Positions 26,626 to 35,719 are shown, counted from the stretch's first letter. The stretch is DNA of 64,000 nucleotides from CAYNHQ01 sp964397255 (GCA_964397255.1 CAYNHQ010000002.1:310001-374000); one strand, 5' to 3'. Notes: generated from the sequence alone by a model not told the origin. Numbers and translations are program-made.

Positions 26626-26661
26626 CTCGCGAAAATGGGAGAACTACGGTACAATGCGCAA

Positions 26662-27759
26662 ATGAACACTCCGAAATTGAATTGGACCAATGTCACCTTC
26701 TTCGGCGGAACTTTCCTTATAGCGGTCATCGGCGGAACGGTTTACACATTTAAGCACGGTATTACATGGCTCGATATCGCTCTTTTCTTTGGAATGACCA
26801 TTCTCTCACTGATGAGTATCTCCGCCGGATACCATCGCCTCTACGCGCATCGAACTCATGAGTCGGCGACCTGGTTGAAACTCTGTTATCTCGTCTTTGG
26901 AGCAGCTTCGTTCGAGCAGTCCTGTATGAAATGGGCAACAGAGCATCGCCTTCATCATCGTTTTGTCGACACGGACAAAGATCCCTACAATGTGAAGAAG
27001 GGAGGCTGGTGGGCACATATCGGCTGGATCATCTATGAGGATCCGGCACCGCTAACCAATGTGCCGCAAGATCTCTTGAATGATCCTCTCATTGTTTGGC
27101 AGCAAAAGAATTGGGTGTGGATCGGAATACTCGTCGGGTTTGTTTTACCGATGGCTATCGGTGCGGTCTTTGGAAATCCTTGGGGAGGCCTGCTGTTCGG
27201 CGGCGTGATACGCCTCGTCACAAACCACCATGCCACGTTTTGCATCAATTCGCTGGCGCACATGATCGGAGATCAAACGTACACCGATCGCAACACGGCG
27301 CGCGACAGTTGGATCACGGCCATTTTCACGTTCGGGGAGGGCTATCACAATTTTCATCACTGGAGCCCGGGAGATTATCGAAACGGTGTCCGACGCTATC
27401 ATTGGGATCCCCCCAAATGGTGGATCCGTGCAATGGATGCTTTGGGCCAGTCATGGGACGTCAAGCGAATGCCCGAAGAAGCCATTGTGCGCGCTCGCCT
27501 CGAAATGCAACGACAGCGGGCGGAGGCGAAAGGCGCTCATCCGAAGCTAAATGAGATGTACGAGAAATTGATGGCGCATGTGGAGCATCTTGGAAGAGAG
27601 CGCCGGACCTGGATGGAGGCGAAAAAGGCGGCCTCGGCCGCGGTTTTCCGGCACGAGATTGATTTACTCAAAACCCGGTTTGAAGAAGCGAGGGCGACAT
27701 ACCGGGAATCTTACAAGGCCTGGAAACGTTATTTGCGCACGCGAACCTTACCCGCCTAA
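26662..27759 (+). CDS. Delta-9-type fatty-acid desaturase with C-terminal coiled coil
   Basis: A di-iron membrane desaturase of the acyl-CoA/acyl-lipid class introducing a double bond in acyl chains. Three His boxes are present: HRLYAH, EHRLHHRFVD and GYHNFHH, plus membrane pairs around them. The last ~95 residues are a charged, probably coiled-coil extension (from ARLEMQRQRAE onward), which the basic enzyme lacks. I prefer ATG 26662; ATG 26635 adds nine residues. It overlaps the convergent HD-GYP gene by 4 bp. Confidence 0.92.
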   Translation: MNTPKLNWTNVTFFGGTFLIAVIGGTVYTFKHGITWLDIALFFGMTILSLMSISAGYHRLYAHRTHESATWLKLCYLVFGAASFEQSCMKWATEHRLHHRFVDTDKDPYNVKKGGWWAHIGWIIYEDPAPLTNVPQDLLNDPLIVWQQKNWVWIGILVGFVLPMAIGAVFGNPWGGLLFGGVIRLVTNHHATFCINSLAHMIGDQTYTDRNTARDSWITAIFTFGEGYHNFHHWSPGDYRNGVRRYHWDPPKWWIRAMDALGQSWDVKRMPEEAIVRARLEMQRQRAEAKGAHPKLNEMYEKLMAHVEHLGRERRTWMEAKKAASAAVFRHEIDLLKTRFEEARATYRESYKAWKRYLRTRTLPA

Positions 27760-29240
27760 ATCAGGGGCGACTCTTCACACGTTCGGAAAAGTAACGCCAT
27801 CGTTTTTTGATAGGCTTGATGGTCCGGGCGCTTGGGCCGAACTTTCAATCGATGGCCTGTAGCCGAATCTACGGCGCCGGCATCCACCCAATGCCCTTTT
27901 CCCTCGGAGTTCACGACAAACACCCACGGAAAGGGTGGAGTCTTACCAAAAATTCCTGATGCTCCCACGAAACCGACTTCACCATTCTCGAATTCAACCC
28001 AACTTCCCACGGGAAGCGGGCCGAGAAGGCGCAAGAAGGTATTGAGCACCTCGGTGCGATATCCTCCCTTCCGATTTTGAGCGGAAAGAATTCGAACGGC
28101 TTCCCAGGGGGTGAAGCCCGCACGATAATTCTTGTGCGTCGTCAACGCATCATAGGTGACGGCCACAGCCACGATTTCGGCGAGGAGGCTTGGTTTCATT
28201 TCACGTCGGGGACGAGGATAGGCATTGGATGAGCGGGAAGCCCAATGATGCTGATACGCCACCAACACACGCTCGGCGACCGAATCGTTCATGTATCCCA
28301 ATTGCAGAAATGTTTTGGCCGATTCGATGGGATGGCGCTGGATCGCTTGCCATTCTTCGAAGGTCAATTTTCCCTGTTTCGAGAGAATTTCGTCCGGAAT
28401 CTGAAGTTTTCCCACGTCGTGCATGAGCGCAGCAATGCCCAGATCGACCAATTCTTTCCGGCCAACCCCGATTTCTCTGGCCACCATGATGGAGAGAATG
28501 AGCACATTCACACCATGGTGATGAAAATAGGAATCAAAATTTTTTAAAAGAGAGAGCGCGCAAAACAGTCGAGGCGTCTTCTCTGAAAGATCGACCAAAT
28601 CGCAAATGATCCTCTGAGCCTTTCGAATCGCCGCCACCTGTTCCTCTCCCGGAGCGCATCGCGCGAACTCCCGGAGAACCAAAAGCCCTTTTGCATAGGA
28701 TGTCACGGCCGCATAGGCCAGGGGGGGCATGGGGAATTCGACGGCCGTAGGGTCGCGCAATTCCATGACGGGATGTACTTCGATCTGTTCAATCCCCGCC
28801 TTCGTCAATCCTTCATTAAATTCCCGATAACGCTCCTTTACTTCCGCGTGCAACCCGCGACGAATGGAAATGAACGTTCTCCAGTGCCGCTCTTGGGTGG
28901 TAGATCGAATTGTAATTCCCCCCAGCCCCATCGCCTGAAAAGCATCCGAGAGGGAAAAAAGATTCTCTTTCTCAGCAAGAGTTGGTTTGATCCAAAGACC
29001 ATTGAGAAAAAATTGGTCATCCACGATTCGAAACTCGACCTTTCCCTCGCGTTGAAACACTTCGTTGCCCTTTTCCAAAAGAATGCGAATCGGCTCGTCG
29101 AAGATTCGATTTTCAGAATCATGTACCTGCGCCGTCCGCAAAATCGAAAAAAATGCGGGCAACCATTCCCGACCCAGTTGGTTCAATCGAATCATTTCTT
29201 CTTTGGTTCGTGACTCGGTTCGCTTCTCGGTGCTACTCAA
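27756..29240 (-). CDS. Degenerate HD-GYP domain protein
   Basis: 494 residues. The C-terminal HD-GYP region has LMHDVGKLQIPDE, then RHPIESA, QHHW, and TYDALTTHKNYR. The signature HHE...GYP is altered to HHW...AYP, so cyclic di-GMP phosphodiesterase activity may be lost or changed. The N-terminal ~170 residues form a domain shared in layout with the N-terminus of the upstream HEAT protein. The start overlaps that gene by 8 bp. Cytosolic, probably a signalling protein. Confidence 0.82.
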   Translation of the reverse strand: MSSTEKRTESRTKEEMIRLNQLGREWLPAFFSILRTAQVHDSENRIFDEPIRILLEKGNEVFQREGKVEFRIVDDQFFLNGLWIKPTLAEKENLFSLSDAFQAMGLGGITIRSTTQERHWRTFISIRRGLHAEVKERYREFNEGLTKAGIEQIEVHPVMELRDPTAVEFPMPPLAYAAVTSYAKGLLVLREFARCAPGEEQVAAIRKAQRIICDLVDLSEKTPRLFCALSLLKNFDSYFHHHGVNVLILSIMVAREIGVGRKELVDLGIAALMHDVGKLQIPDEILSKQGKLTFEEWQAIQRHPIESAKTFLQLGYMNDSVAERVLVAYQHHWASRSSNAYPRPRREMKPSLLAEIVAVAVTYDALTTHKNYRAGFTPWEAVRILSAQNRKGGYRTEVLNTFLRLLGPLPVGSWVEFENGEVGFVGASGIFGKTPPFPWVFVVNSEGKGHWVDAGAVDSATGHRLKVRPKRPDHQAYQKTMALLFRTCEESPLI

Positions 29241-30972
29241 CGGAGCTCTCCTCTCGTCGATGCGATTGTCTCTCCTTCAAATGACGCGCCGTCTCGCGCA
29301 GTTCTTTGCTCCAGAGCAACTTCCCTGCATACTCGTCTAGCAATGTCTCGGCGGAAGGTCCTCCGATTTCAGCGATCCCGTAAAGCGCGGCAATCCGAAG
29401 CTCATGCTCCCGATCTCCGGAAGGGGTTTCTCGCACCACTTGGTTCATAAACTCGAGGGCCGAATCTCCCCCGCACCGGGCCAGGGCAACAAGCGTTCGC
29501 TTTTTCTCTGTGGCATCCCGATCCAGAAACTCTTCTTTTGAAATTTGTTCGGCCAGAGTTTTCACCATTGAAATTGGCTTTTGAACGGAAATATTTCGAA
29601 GCGCTGCCAGACGCACATCCTCGTCGAGATCCTTCATCGCCCGGCGGTGGAGATCCGTAGTTTTGTCTGAGGGAATATTCGATGCGGCCCGCATAACTTC
29701 AAGCCGAACTGCGGCGTGAGGGTGCGCTGCCACCTTTACCAAAATGGGGAGAAGCTGTGTTTCGGGGAGTAATAGCGAAAGGATTCGAACCATATCTCGA
29801 ACCACATTCCCTTCGCTGCGAGTAAGAGCCGCGGTATATACGTCGATCTCTTTTGGATATCGTTCGATTAAGAATTCCACCCATTTCGTATGGAGCGTTT
29901 CCTGTGGAACCGCCGAGAGAATCTCCAAAATGATCGCCGGTGCATGATCTCCTACATAGGTCAGGAGGCCGGTCCATTCTTCCGGCTTGGAGGGTAGAAT
30001 CCCATTCCAACGCCCCGTAAGGAGACGGAAGAATTCCACAGAAAAAGCTTTGTTGATCTCCTCATCGATGACCGCATAGGCCTCCAGTTCTTTTTCTCCG
30101 ACGAAGAGTTGTACCCCTCGAAGTCTTTTGAGCCATTCGTTGGCCAGGGCAACATCCCCTTTTTCCAATTGCCCCATCACCACTTGAAGGTAAGAAGTCA
30201 CCAAGCCCGGAAATGCCTCCGTGCCTATCTCCCCCTCCAGAACCTCGGCAAAAACCAATCCAACCTCGGCCAAAACATTCCGATGAGATACCGCGGCAGC
30301 TTCTTGGTACAGCGGATCTGTTTCTTTTAAATCACGCTCGAATCGCTCCGCCGGCACGGATTGACGAACATCTTCGGCGAATTCTCCCCTTGGAGTCCCC
30401 TCTTCTTCTACCGTAGGAATGTCTATATTGCCGATCCCACCCGCCTCAATCAGGCGCGTCACAAAATGGCGGATATAGTTCGCATCATTCTTTTGATCGT
30501 CGGTAAGTTCTTCCTCATTTATCGTTTCACGCAAAAGAGCGTTTAGATCTCCAGAGTGAATATCCACTGTTTGATATCGAATATTTTGGAACCCCTTCTT
30601 CCAAAACAAAGTGACGGTATCGTCTTCCCGAGATTCATAGCTCCGTTGATCGCGCGAAAGAACGGAAACGAAATTCTTCAGCTCCTCCTGTGTAATAAGG
30701 GGGAGCCATTCGAGCGTCCGAATTCCGTCAAGAAACATGGCTTGAATGAAATTGTTTTCTCTCTTTTCGATCGTAAGAACCGCTGTTCCCTTCCATTCCA
30801 GGTCCGTTCGCTTAACAGCCAATTCCAGCTTTTCGTTTTCACCAAAGAAGTCTTTGAGTCGTGCATCGAGATCCCGTATGGCACTCTGAGCCTGTGGATG
30901 GGAGGATCCGTAGAGGGAAAATTGCCGAATCGCCTTATCGAGTAAGGTGAGAATGAGTGGAACGACTTCCAC
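29233..30972 (-). CDS. HEAT-repeat protein
   Basis: 579 residues. The N-terminal ~130 residues (a HPQAQSAI helix, a mixed alpha/beta segment, then ...DGIRTLEW) resemble the N-terminal module of the HD-GYP protein encoded next. The C-terminal half (about 370-565) is an array of HEAT/Armadillo-like helix pairs (HPHAAVRLEVMRAASNIPSD; DEDVRLAALRNIS; HELRIAALYGIAEIGG). Likely a cytosolic scaffold for the HD-GYP partner; no enzymatic motif. First gene of the pair, with its promoter in the 100 bp before the divergent antiporter. Confidence 0.8.
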   Translation of the reverse strand: MEVVPLILTLLDKAIRQFSLYGSSHPQAQSAIRDLDARLKDFFGENEKLELAVKRTDLEWKGTAVLTIEKRENNFIQAMFLDGIRTLEWLPLITQEELKNFVSVLSRDQRSYESREDDTVTLFWKKGFQNIRYQTVDIHSGDLNALLRETINEEELTDDQKNDANYIRHFVTRLIEAGGIGNIDIPTVEEEGTPRGEFAEDVRQSVPAERFERDLKETDPLYQEAAAVSHRNVLAEVGLVFAEVLEGEIGTEAFPGLVTSYLQVVMGQLEKGDVALANEWLKRLRGVQLFVGEKELEAYAVIDEEINKAFSVEFFRLLTGRWNGILPSKPEEWTGLLTYVGDHAPAIILEILSAVPQETLHTKWVEFLIERYPKEIDVYTAALTRSEGNVVRDMVRILSLLLPETQLLPILVKVAAHPHAAVRLEVMRAASNIPSDKTTDLHRRAMKDLDEDVRLAALRNISVQKPISMVKTLAEQISKEEFLDRDATEKKRTLVALARCGGDSALEFMNQVVRETPSGDREHELRIAALYGIAEIGGPSAETLLDEYAGKLLWSKELRETARHLKERQSHRREESSVE

Positions 30973-31072
30973 CTTTATAGTCTAGCCCTCCACCCACCCC
31001 TTCGCTACTCGCGAAAAAACCCCAAAAAATGTGAACGAAAGTTTACAAAATCAGGCCATAATCGAGCCTTCA

Positions 31073-32170
31073 ATGAAAAAGGTCCTATTTTTTTCCGTTC
31101 TCCTCATCCTAGGCTTGATCGGCTCCCAGCAGAAAGAAGCCCTTCAATTCCTCCCGGATCAGGCCATTGAAACGGCCACCATGTTTTTCCTCGGTTTTAT
31201 TATGATCCATGTCGGCTACGAATTCGAAATCGAAAAAATAAAATGGAGGGGGTATGCGATTGACTTCGCTGTGGCGACCACCGCCGCGGCAATTCCATGG
31301 GTTTTTTGCGCCCTCTATTTCTGTTTTGTTCTCTTTTCACCTGAAGATCGGCAATCCATGTTGGTTTGGAAGCAGTCTTTTCTCGCCGGATGTTTTGCCG
31401 CTCCTACTTCCGCCGGGATTCTCTTTTCAATGCTAGGCGCAGCAGGACTTTCAGCAACATGGGTATTTCAAAAGGCCCGTAATCTCGCCATTTTTGACGA
31501 CATTGCAGCCATTTTATTTCTCATTCCACTTAAAATGTTCTTTATCGGCCTTCGTTGGGAACTTGCAATTGTCGCTGTGATTCTCATTCTTCTTCTTTGG
31601 ATCGCCTGGAAGTTTCTCCATCGAATTCAGTGGCCGGTGACTTGGCCTTCGGTCATGTTTTATTCTGGATCGATTCTGCTTTTCTCACATATTTTGGAAC
31701 GGGTCGCATCTGTTCACATCGAAGTTCTTTTGCCCGCCTTTGTCGTTGGATGCGTCCTTGCCCGCCCCTCCCAACCCAGGCATTCCGACGCTGAGGAACA
31801 AAAAACCGCTACTTATGTCACTGCCGCTTTTATGTGTCTCGTCGGTCTTTCCATGCCGAAGATTTCAATTTCTTCGGAATGGAAGATGATTCTCATGCAT
31901 ACACTCGCCATCACATTTCTTTCCAATTTGGGAAAGATGTTTCCTTTTCTCTGCTACAAAAAAGAAGCGACCTCGAATGAACGGCTGGCCCTCTGCATCG
32001 GAATGTGGCCGAGAGGAGAAGTGGGAGCGGGTGTCCTGGCTCTCGCGATCTCATATGGATTTGGCGGACCTTTGGTGGCAATCGCCACGCTCTGCCTCGC
32101 CCTCAATTTAATTTGCACAGGATTTTTTATTGTCGCCGTGAAGAAATTGATTCGAACGCCGGCTACTTAA
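31073..32170 (+). CDS. CPA2-family sodium/proton antiporter
   Basis: 365 residues, about 11-12 helices, NhaP/Kef-like fold without a cytoplasmic RCK domain. Segments NLAIFDDIAAILFLIPL and WPRGEVGAGVLALAI match the ion-binding helices of monovalent cation/proton antiporters. The ATG at 31073 fits the first helix best; a GTG 14 codons earlier is possible. It overlaps the convergent lipoprotein gene by 8 bp. Confidence 0.85.
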   Translation: MKKVLFFSVLLILGLIGSQQKEALQFLPDQAIETATMFFLGFIMIHVGYEFEIEKIKWRGYAIDFAVATTAAAIPWVFCALYFCFVLFSPEDRQSMLVWKQSFLAGCFAAPTSAGILFSMLGAAGLSATWVFQKARNLAIFDDIAAILFLIPLKMFFIGLRWELAIVAVILILLLWIAWKFLHRIQWPVTWPSVMFYSGSILLFSHILERVASVHIEVLLPAFVVGCVLARPSQPRHSDAEEQKTATYVTAAFMCLVGLSMPKISISSEWKMILMHTLAITFLSNLGKMFPFLCYKKEATSNERLALCIGMWPRGEVGAGVLALAISYGFGGPLVAIATLCLALNLICTGFFIVAVKKLIRTPAT

Positions 32171-33071
32171 GTCTTCCCGCAAGGGGGACTTGGACAAGAC
32201 GGCCAGGCCCATTTTCGGCCGGAAGGTCGAGAATGACCAATGCCGAAAGGTCGACGGCAATTTCGAGGGGATGGTATTTTTCCTCCATCGAAATTGGTTC
32301 GCCCGGTGCTTTGGGTTCTTCTGTGTGGAAGGCTTCGATCCAACCGGATTCGATTTCAGCGATGAGATATCGATCTCTATAAAAAGCAAATCCCGTGATC
32401 CCTTTCTTACCTTCAAAACGATGTCGAACCGTAACGGATCGATCGCGCAGGCCCACCACTACCAAAGCCGGCGACTCTCCCGTAGTCGTCACAAATAGAC
32501 GCTTTCCATCCGTTGTCGGAATCAGGCGAAAAATGGATCCCACATGAAGGTGAACAAAAGCCTCGGGACCGATAACAAGTTCCGCACTCTTTTTATCCGG
32601 GTTGATCGCCCAAATAGAATTGTCGGCAGAATCCGTGACATACGCACGACGATTCATAAGTGAATAGGCTACATCATTCAGCATGCCCTTGGCCGGCACG
32701 ACTATTTCAGCTGGAGCGGCATCCGGTTTTCTGAGCTTGATAATTTTTACCGTGTTTCCATCCACGACATAGATTTCATATCGTCGTTCATCAAAAGAGA
32801 CTCCGCGCGAAGCCTTCAAGTTGGAGAGAAGAAGTTCGGTCTTTCCTTTTGTTACGCGGGAGAGGGCTCCCTTACCATCAGAAGTGAGATGGGAGACGAT
32901 AAATTCTCCGTCAAAAAATAAAGGAGTCATGCTTTGCGGAGAAAGAAATCCTCCGGCAATGACACGCTCCAATGAACGATCATAAGGCACCACAGGAGCG
33001 GGACGATTGCAACTTAACAAAGAGACTGTAACTCCCGCCAAAAGTGCCCCATTTTTTGCCAGGGATTCCAT
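32163..33071 (-). CDS. Lipoprotein, probable beta-propeller
   Basis: 302 residues with signal peptide and lipobox LLSC (Cys about 20). The body is a run of short beta-rich units (FDGEFIVSHLTSDGKGALSRV; RRAYVTDSADNSIWAINPD; GKRLFVTTTGESPALVVV) resembling SMP-30/NHL-type propellers, although no exact family is evident. A periplasmic or outer-membrane location is expected. Divergent from the MFS gene with a 28-bp gap. Confidence 0.65.
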   Translation of the reverse strand: MESLAKNGALLAGVTVSLLSCNRPAPVVPYDRSLERVIAGGFLSPQSMTPLFFDGEFIVSHLTSDGKGALSRVTKGKTELLLSNLKASRGVSFDERRYEIYVVDGNTVKIIKLRKPDAAPAEIVVPAKGMLNDVAYSLMNRRAYVTDSADNSIWAINPDKKSAELVIGPEAFVHLHVGSIFRLIPTTDGKRLFVTTTGESPALVVVGLRDRSVTVRHRFEGKKGITGFAFYRDRYLIAEIESGWIEAFHTEEPKAPGEPISMEEKYHPLEIAVDLSALVILDLPAENGPGRLVQVPLAGRLK

Positions 33072-33099
33072 CGTCGCACATAGTATCAGAACTCACCTC

Positions 33100-34302
33100 A
33101 TGAATCGCAATCTCTACTTTCTTTTCATCGGGCGCGCTCTAGCTGTGATCGGCCTTCAGGCTCAAAATGTCGCCATCGGCTGGCAGGTCTATCAAATGAC
33201 CAAACGACCTCTCGACCTCGGCCTCATTGGTCTGGCCCAATTTCTACCCATGATTCTTCTTTCCCTCATTGCCGGACAAGCCGCCGATCGATTTGATCGA
33301 CGAAAAATCGTTCTTGGGTGCCTTGTGGTTTTTGCCGTAGTAGCTTCGCTCTTCTCTTTTCTTTCCAAAAGTGGAGCTTTAACCGTCTCCACGATTTATG
33401 GTTTGCTTATCATTGTTGGCATTACTCGAAGCTTTATCGGCCCTGCCGTACAATCTTATTTCCCGAGTCTTGTGGCACCTGAATATTTTGCGCGAGCGAT
33501 GGCTTGGAATTCGTCCAACTGGCAATTGGCCACTGTGATCGGTCCATCGGTCGGAGGAATGATTTACTCGTTCTCCAAGAGCGCTCATCTAGTCTATGCT
33601 CTTTGCGCAATTACGATGCTTCTTTCGTTTATCTCTGTGGCCTGCATTGATGTCCGGACTGGACGATCCGATCATGCTCCCATCACTTGGAAGACATTTT
33701 TCGCCGGAATCCATTATGTCTGGAATAAAAAGATTCTGTTGGGCGCCATGTCGCTCGATCTATTCGCGGTTCTGCTCGGTGGCGCGGTCGCTCTTCTCCC
33801 AGCCTATGCTAGCGATATCTTAAAAGTAGGCCCTGCGGGGCTCGGCTTTCTGCGAAGCGCTCCAGGTTTGGGAGCGGCGTGCATGGGGATTTTTCTCGCC
33901 CTTCATCCGATTGAATCTCGGGCGGGCAGAAAGTTATTATTTTGCATCGCGGGTTTCGGAACATTGACGATCGTCTTCGGACTTTCGACCCATTTCGCTC
34001 TTTCGCTCACCGCTCTATTCTTCATGGGAGCCTTGGACCTTGTAAGTGTGGTGGTACGCGGGGCGCTAGTTCAATTGACTACACCCACGAACATGCGTGG
34101 GAGAGTAAGTGCCGTAAATATTGTTTTTATAGGTGCTTCGAACGAATTGGGCGAATTTGAGTCGGGTATTACGGCGGCTTGGTTTGGTGTGGTTCCGGCC
34201 GTAGTCATTGGAGGCCTCGGCACACTGCTAGTCACGGGCTTGTGGTCCATTTTATTTCCAGAACTGCGAAATTTGGAACAGATCCGGAGTGACAGCGGAT
34301 GA
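33100..34302 (+). CDS. MFS transporter, EntS-like
   Basis: 400 residues, 12 helices. It has the MFS_3-type opening FLFIGRALAVIGLQAQNVAIGWQVY and the cytoplasmic loop AGQAADRFDRRK. Members export siderophores or macrolides; the substrate here is unknown. I chose ATG 33100, since the 31 codons before it run into the divergent lipoprotein gene. Followed by the GST-like gene after 22 bp. Confidence 0.88.
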   Translation: MNRNLYFLFIGRALAVIGLQAQNVAIGWQVYQMTKRPLDLGLIGLAQFLPMILLSLIAGQAADRFDRRKIVLGCLVVFAVVASLFSFLSKSGALTVSTIYGLLIIVGITRSFIGPAVQSYFPSLVAPEYFARAMAWNSSNWQLATVIGPSVGGMIYSFSKSAHLVYALCAITMLLSFISVACIDVRTGRSDHAPITWKTFFAGIHYVWNKKILLGAMSLDLFAVLLGGAVALLPAYASDILKVGPAGLGFLRSAPGLGAACMGIFLALHPIESRAGRKLLFCIAGFGTLTIVFGLSTHFALSLTALFFMGALDLVSVVVRGALVQLTTPTNMRGRVSAVNIVFIGASNELGEFESGITAAWFGVVPAVVIGGLGTLLVTGLWSILFPELRNLEQIRSDSG

Positions 34303-34324
34303 TTTTCGGGTACTCTGTGCGCCC

Positions 34325-34939
34325 ATGAAACTTTATCAATTCCCCCACTCCACGAATGTAGAACGCGTTCAACTGGCGCTGGCCCACAAAGGACTTAAAG
34401 CAGAGCCCGTCTGGGTGAACCCGAAAGATCGATCAGAATTGAAGCGAGTGAGCGGCCAGCCTCTTGTACCGGTTCTGGAGGATTATGGCCGGATCGTTTT
34501 CGATTCCACAGAAATTATTCGATACCTCGACACACAATATCTCGAAAAACCTCTTTACCCCTTCGATCCATCCGAGCGGGCGAGAATGGAAATCTTTATC
34601 GATTGGTTCAACCGAGTTTGGAAACGACCTCCAAATGACATTACGACGGAATTGCAAAAGCCGAGTCCAGATCTAACGAAGGTAAAAAAATGGGGAGAGT
34701 GGATGACAAGTGCACTTGACCTATTTGATTCGATGCTCGTCGGTTGGGATTATTTCTTCGGTTATTTTTCCGCCGCTGATTGCATAGCCTTTCCCTTTTT
34801 AAAATATGCCCTTTTGGGCGCGCCCAAGGGCGACTCGGATCTATTTCACAAAGTCCTGGTCGATTGGATGCCTTTGGGCTCCACTCATCCTCGCTTGATG
34901 GACTGGATCCGCCGCGTCGACACCCATCCCCGCGCTTAG
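34325..34939 (+). CDS. Glutathione S-transferase-like protein
   Basis: 204 residues. Thioredoxin-like N-terminal fold (KLYQFPHSTNVERVQLALAHKGL, then PLVPVLEDYGRIVFDSTEIIRYL, the cis-Pro and DSTEI segment that binds the gamma-glutamyl group), then an alpha-helical C-terminal domain. Catalytic role is not clear: the usual Ser/Cys/Tyr position is S17-T18. ATG 34325 begins the fold directly. Same strand as the MFS gene. Confidence 0.85.
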   Translation: MKLYQFPHSTNVERVQLALAHKGLKAEPVWVNPKDRSELKRVSGQPLVPVLEDYGRIVFDSTEIIRYLDTQYLEKPLYPFDPSERARMEIFIDWFNRVWKRPPNDITTELQKPSPDLTKVKKWGEWMTSALDLFDSMLVGWDYFFGYFSAADCIAFPFLKYALLGAPKGDSDLFHKVLVDWMPLGSTHPRLMDWIRRVDTHPRA

Positions 34940-34950
34940 GGCGTCAAAAC

Positions 34951-35346
34951 TTAATCCCAAATTCGCGTCACTGCGTATTTATCAAAAACTTCATCGCTGC
35001 TTAAGAGTTTCATTTTATCTTCCAGTGCTTGAGCTGCGAGGATTCGATCGAAAGGGTCACGGTGATGGAAGGGAAGCTGCTCAACCCGAAGGGCATGCTC
35101 GAGTCGTATAGGGAGCAGCGCGATTCCAAGATCCTGCTGCGCTGAATCCACAAATGCTTTTAACTTTCCAATAATCTCCAGTTTCCCAAGACTTATTTTG
35201 ATCGCTAATTCCCAAACACTCACCAAACTTAAAAAGAGCTGATTTTTTGTATCCAAAAATTCCCGTTTGGCTAGTCGCGGAACGTCGGCGTGGTTCATAC
35301 GAAACCAAAGAAGAGCCTGTGTATCAATCAAGACCTGCCGACTCAT
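34951..35346 (-). CDS. vapC: VapC-type PIN-domain toxin
   Basis: A 131-residue PIN RNase toxin. Acidic residues expected at the Mg2+ site: Asp8 (LIDTQALLWF), Glu of SVWELAIK, Asp of HHRDPFDRILAAQAL and the late SSDEVFDKY. Its ATG overlaps the antitoxin stop (ATGA). Family members cleave tRNA or rRNA. The stop lies 12 bp from the convergent GST-like stop. Confidence 0.92.
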   Translation of the reverse strand: MSRQVLIDTQALLWFRMNHADVPRLAKREFLDTKNQLFLSLVSVWELAIKISLGKLEIIGKLKAFVDSAQQDLGIALLPIRLEHALRVEQLPFHHRDPFDRILAAQALEDKMKLLSSDEVFDKYAVTRIWD

Positions 35347-35567
35347 CGATAATCATCAAAGTCCGGAAGTGGCAAACCAAAGTCTTTGGAGATCCGAATC
35401 CGATCTTCATAATCTCCTAGTTTTCGCTCCGTATCTAAGGTGCCGACCGCCCGCAGTTCAACCACAGGCCTTTTTCCTCGTAAAATAACAACCGCCCCGC
35501 CCCTCAAAACTTCTTGAATCAAGCGGGAAAGGTGGGTTTTAGCTTCATGAACCGTTACTTTCTTCAT
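35343..35567 (-). CDS. Phd/YefM-family antitoxin
   Basis: 74 residues with the Phd N-terminus KKVTVHEAKTHLSRLIQEV and GGAVVILRGKRPVVEL. It would neutralise VapC through its C-terminal tail and autoregulate by binding the palindrome in its promoter. No ribosome site is visible; the -10 box is 6 bp from the ATG, suggesting a leaderless mRNA. Confidence 0.9.
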   Translation of the reverse strand: MKKVTVHEAKTHLSRLIQEVLRGGAVVILRGKRPVVELRAVGTLDTERKLGDYEDRIRISKDFGLPLPDFDDYR

Positions 35568-35573
35568 ATCTGT

Positions 35574-35602
35574 ATCATAAGTGGACTAACTAGATTAGTC
35601 AA
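35574..35602 (-). promoter_or_regulatory. phd-vapC promoter with internal operator palindrome
   Basis: On the minus strand: -35 TTGACT (35602-35597), a 17-bp spacer, and -10 TATGAT (35579-35574). GACTAA-CTAGA-TTAGTC (35584-35600) is an inverted repeat covering the spacer, which suits repression by a Phd dimer. Transcription should start at or within two bases of the ATG at 35567. Confidence 0.7.
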
Positions 35603-35620
35603 CTTAGAAAGTCTCTCACG

Positions 35621-35707
35621 CTAACGAACCTGCAAAATCAGGCATTTGAGATAATCGGTTTCAGGGATTTTGTGTACGACCGGGTGGTCCCGGCTGGCGC
35701 GGCGGTA
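35621..35707 (-). repeat. Second copy of the 3-prime end of rlmI (left flank of MNT-HEPN)
   Basis: 35657-35707 is identical over 51 bp to 36505-36555. 35632-35656 matches 36480-36504 with scattered, mostly synonymous changes. On the minus strand the copy reads in the RlmI frame for 28 codons (from YRRASRDHPVV) and closes with its own TAG at 35623-35621. Similarity stops at 35707, immediately beyond the HEPN stop side. With its partner it brackets the MNT-HEPN genes. Confidence 0.85.
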
Positions 35708-35719
35708 TTGGAATCAACA

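Noticed and set aside
35621..35707. Separate small gene in the left rlmI copy
   Set aside because: It has no start codon or ribosome site of its own; the 28 codons are explained as the rlmI tail.
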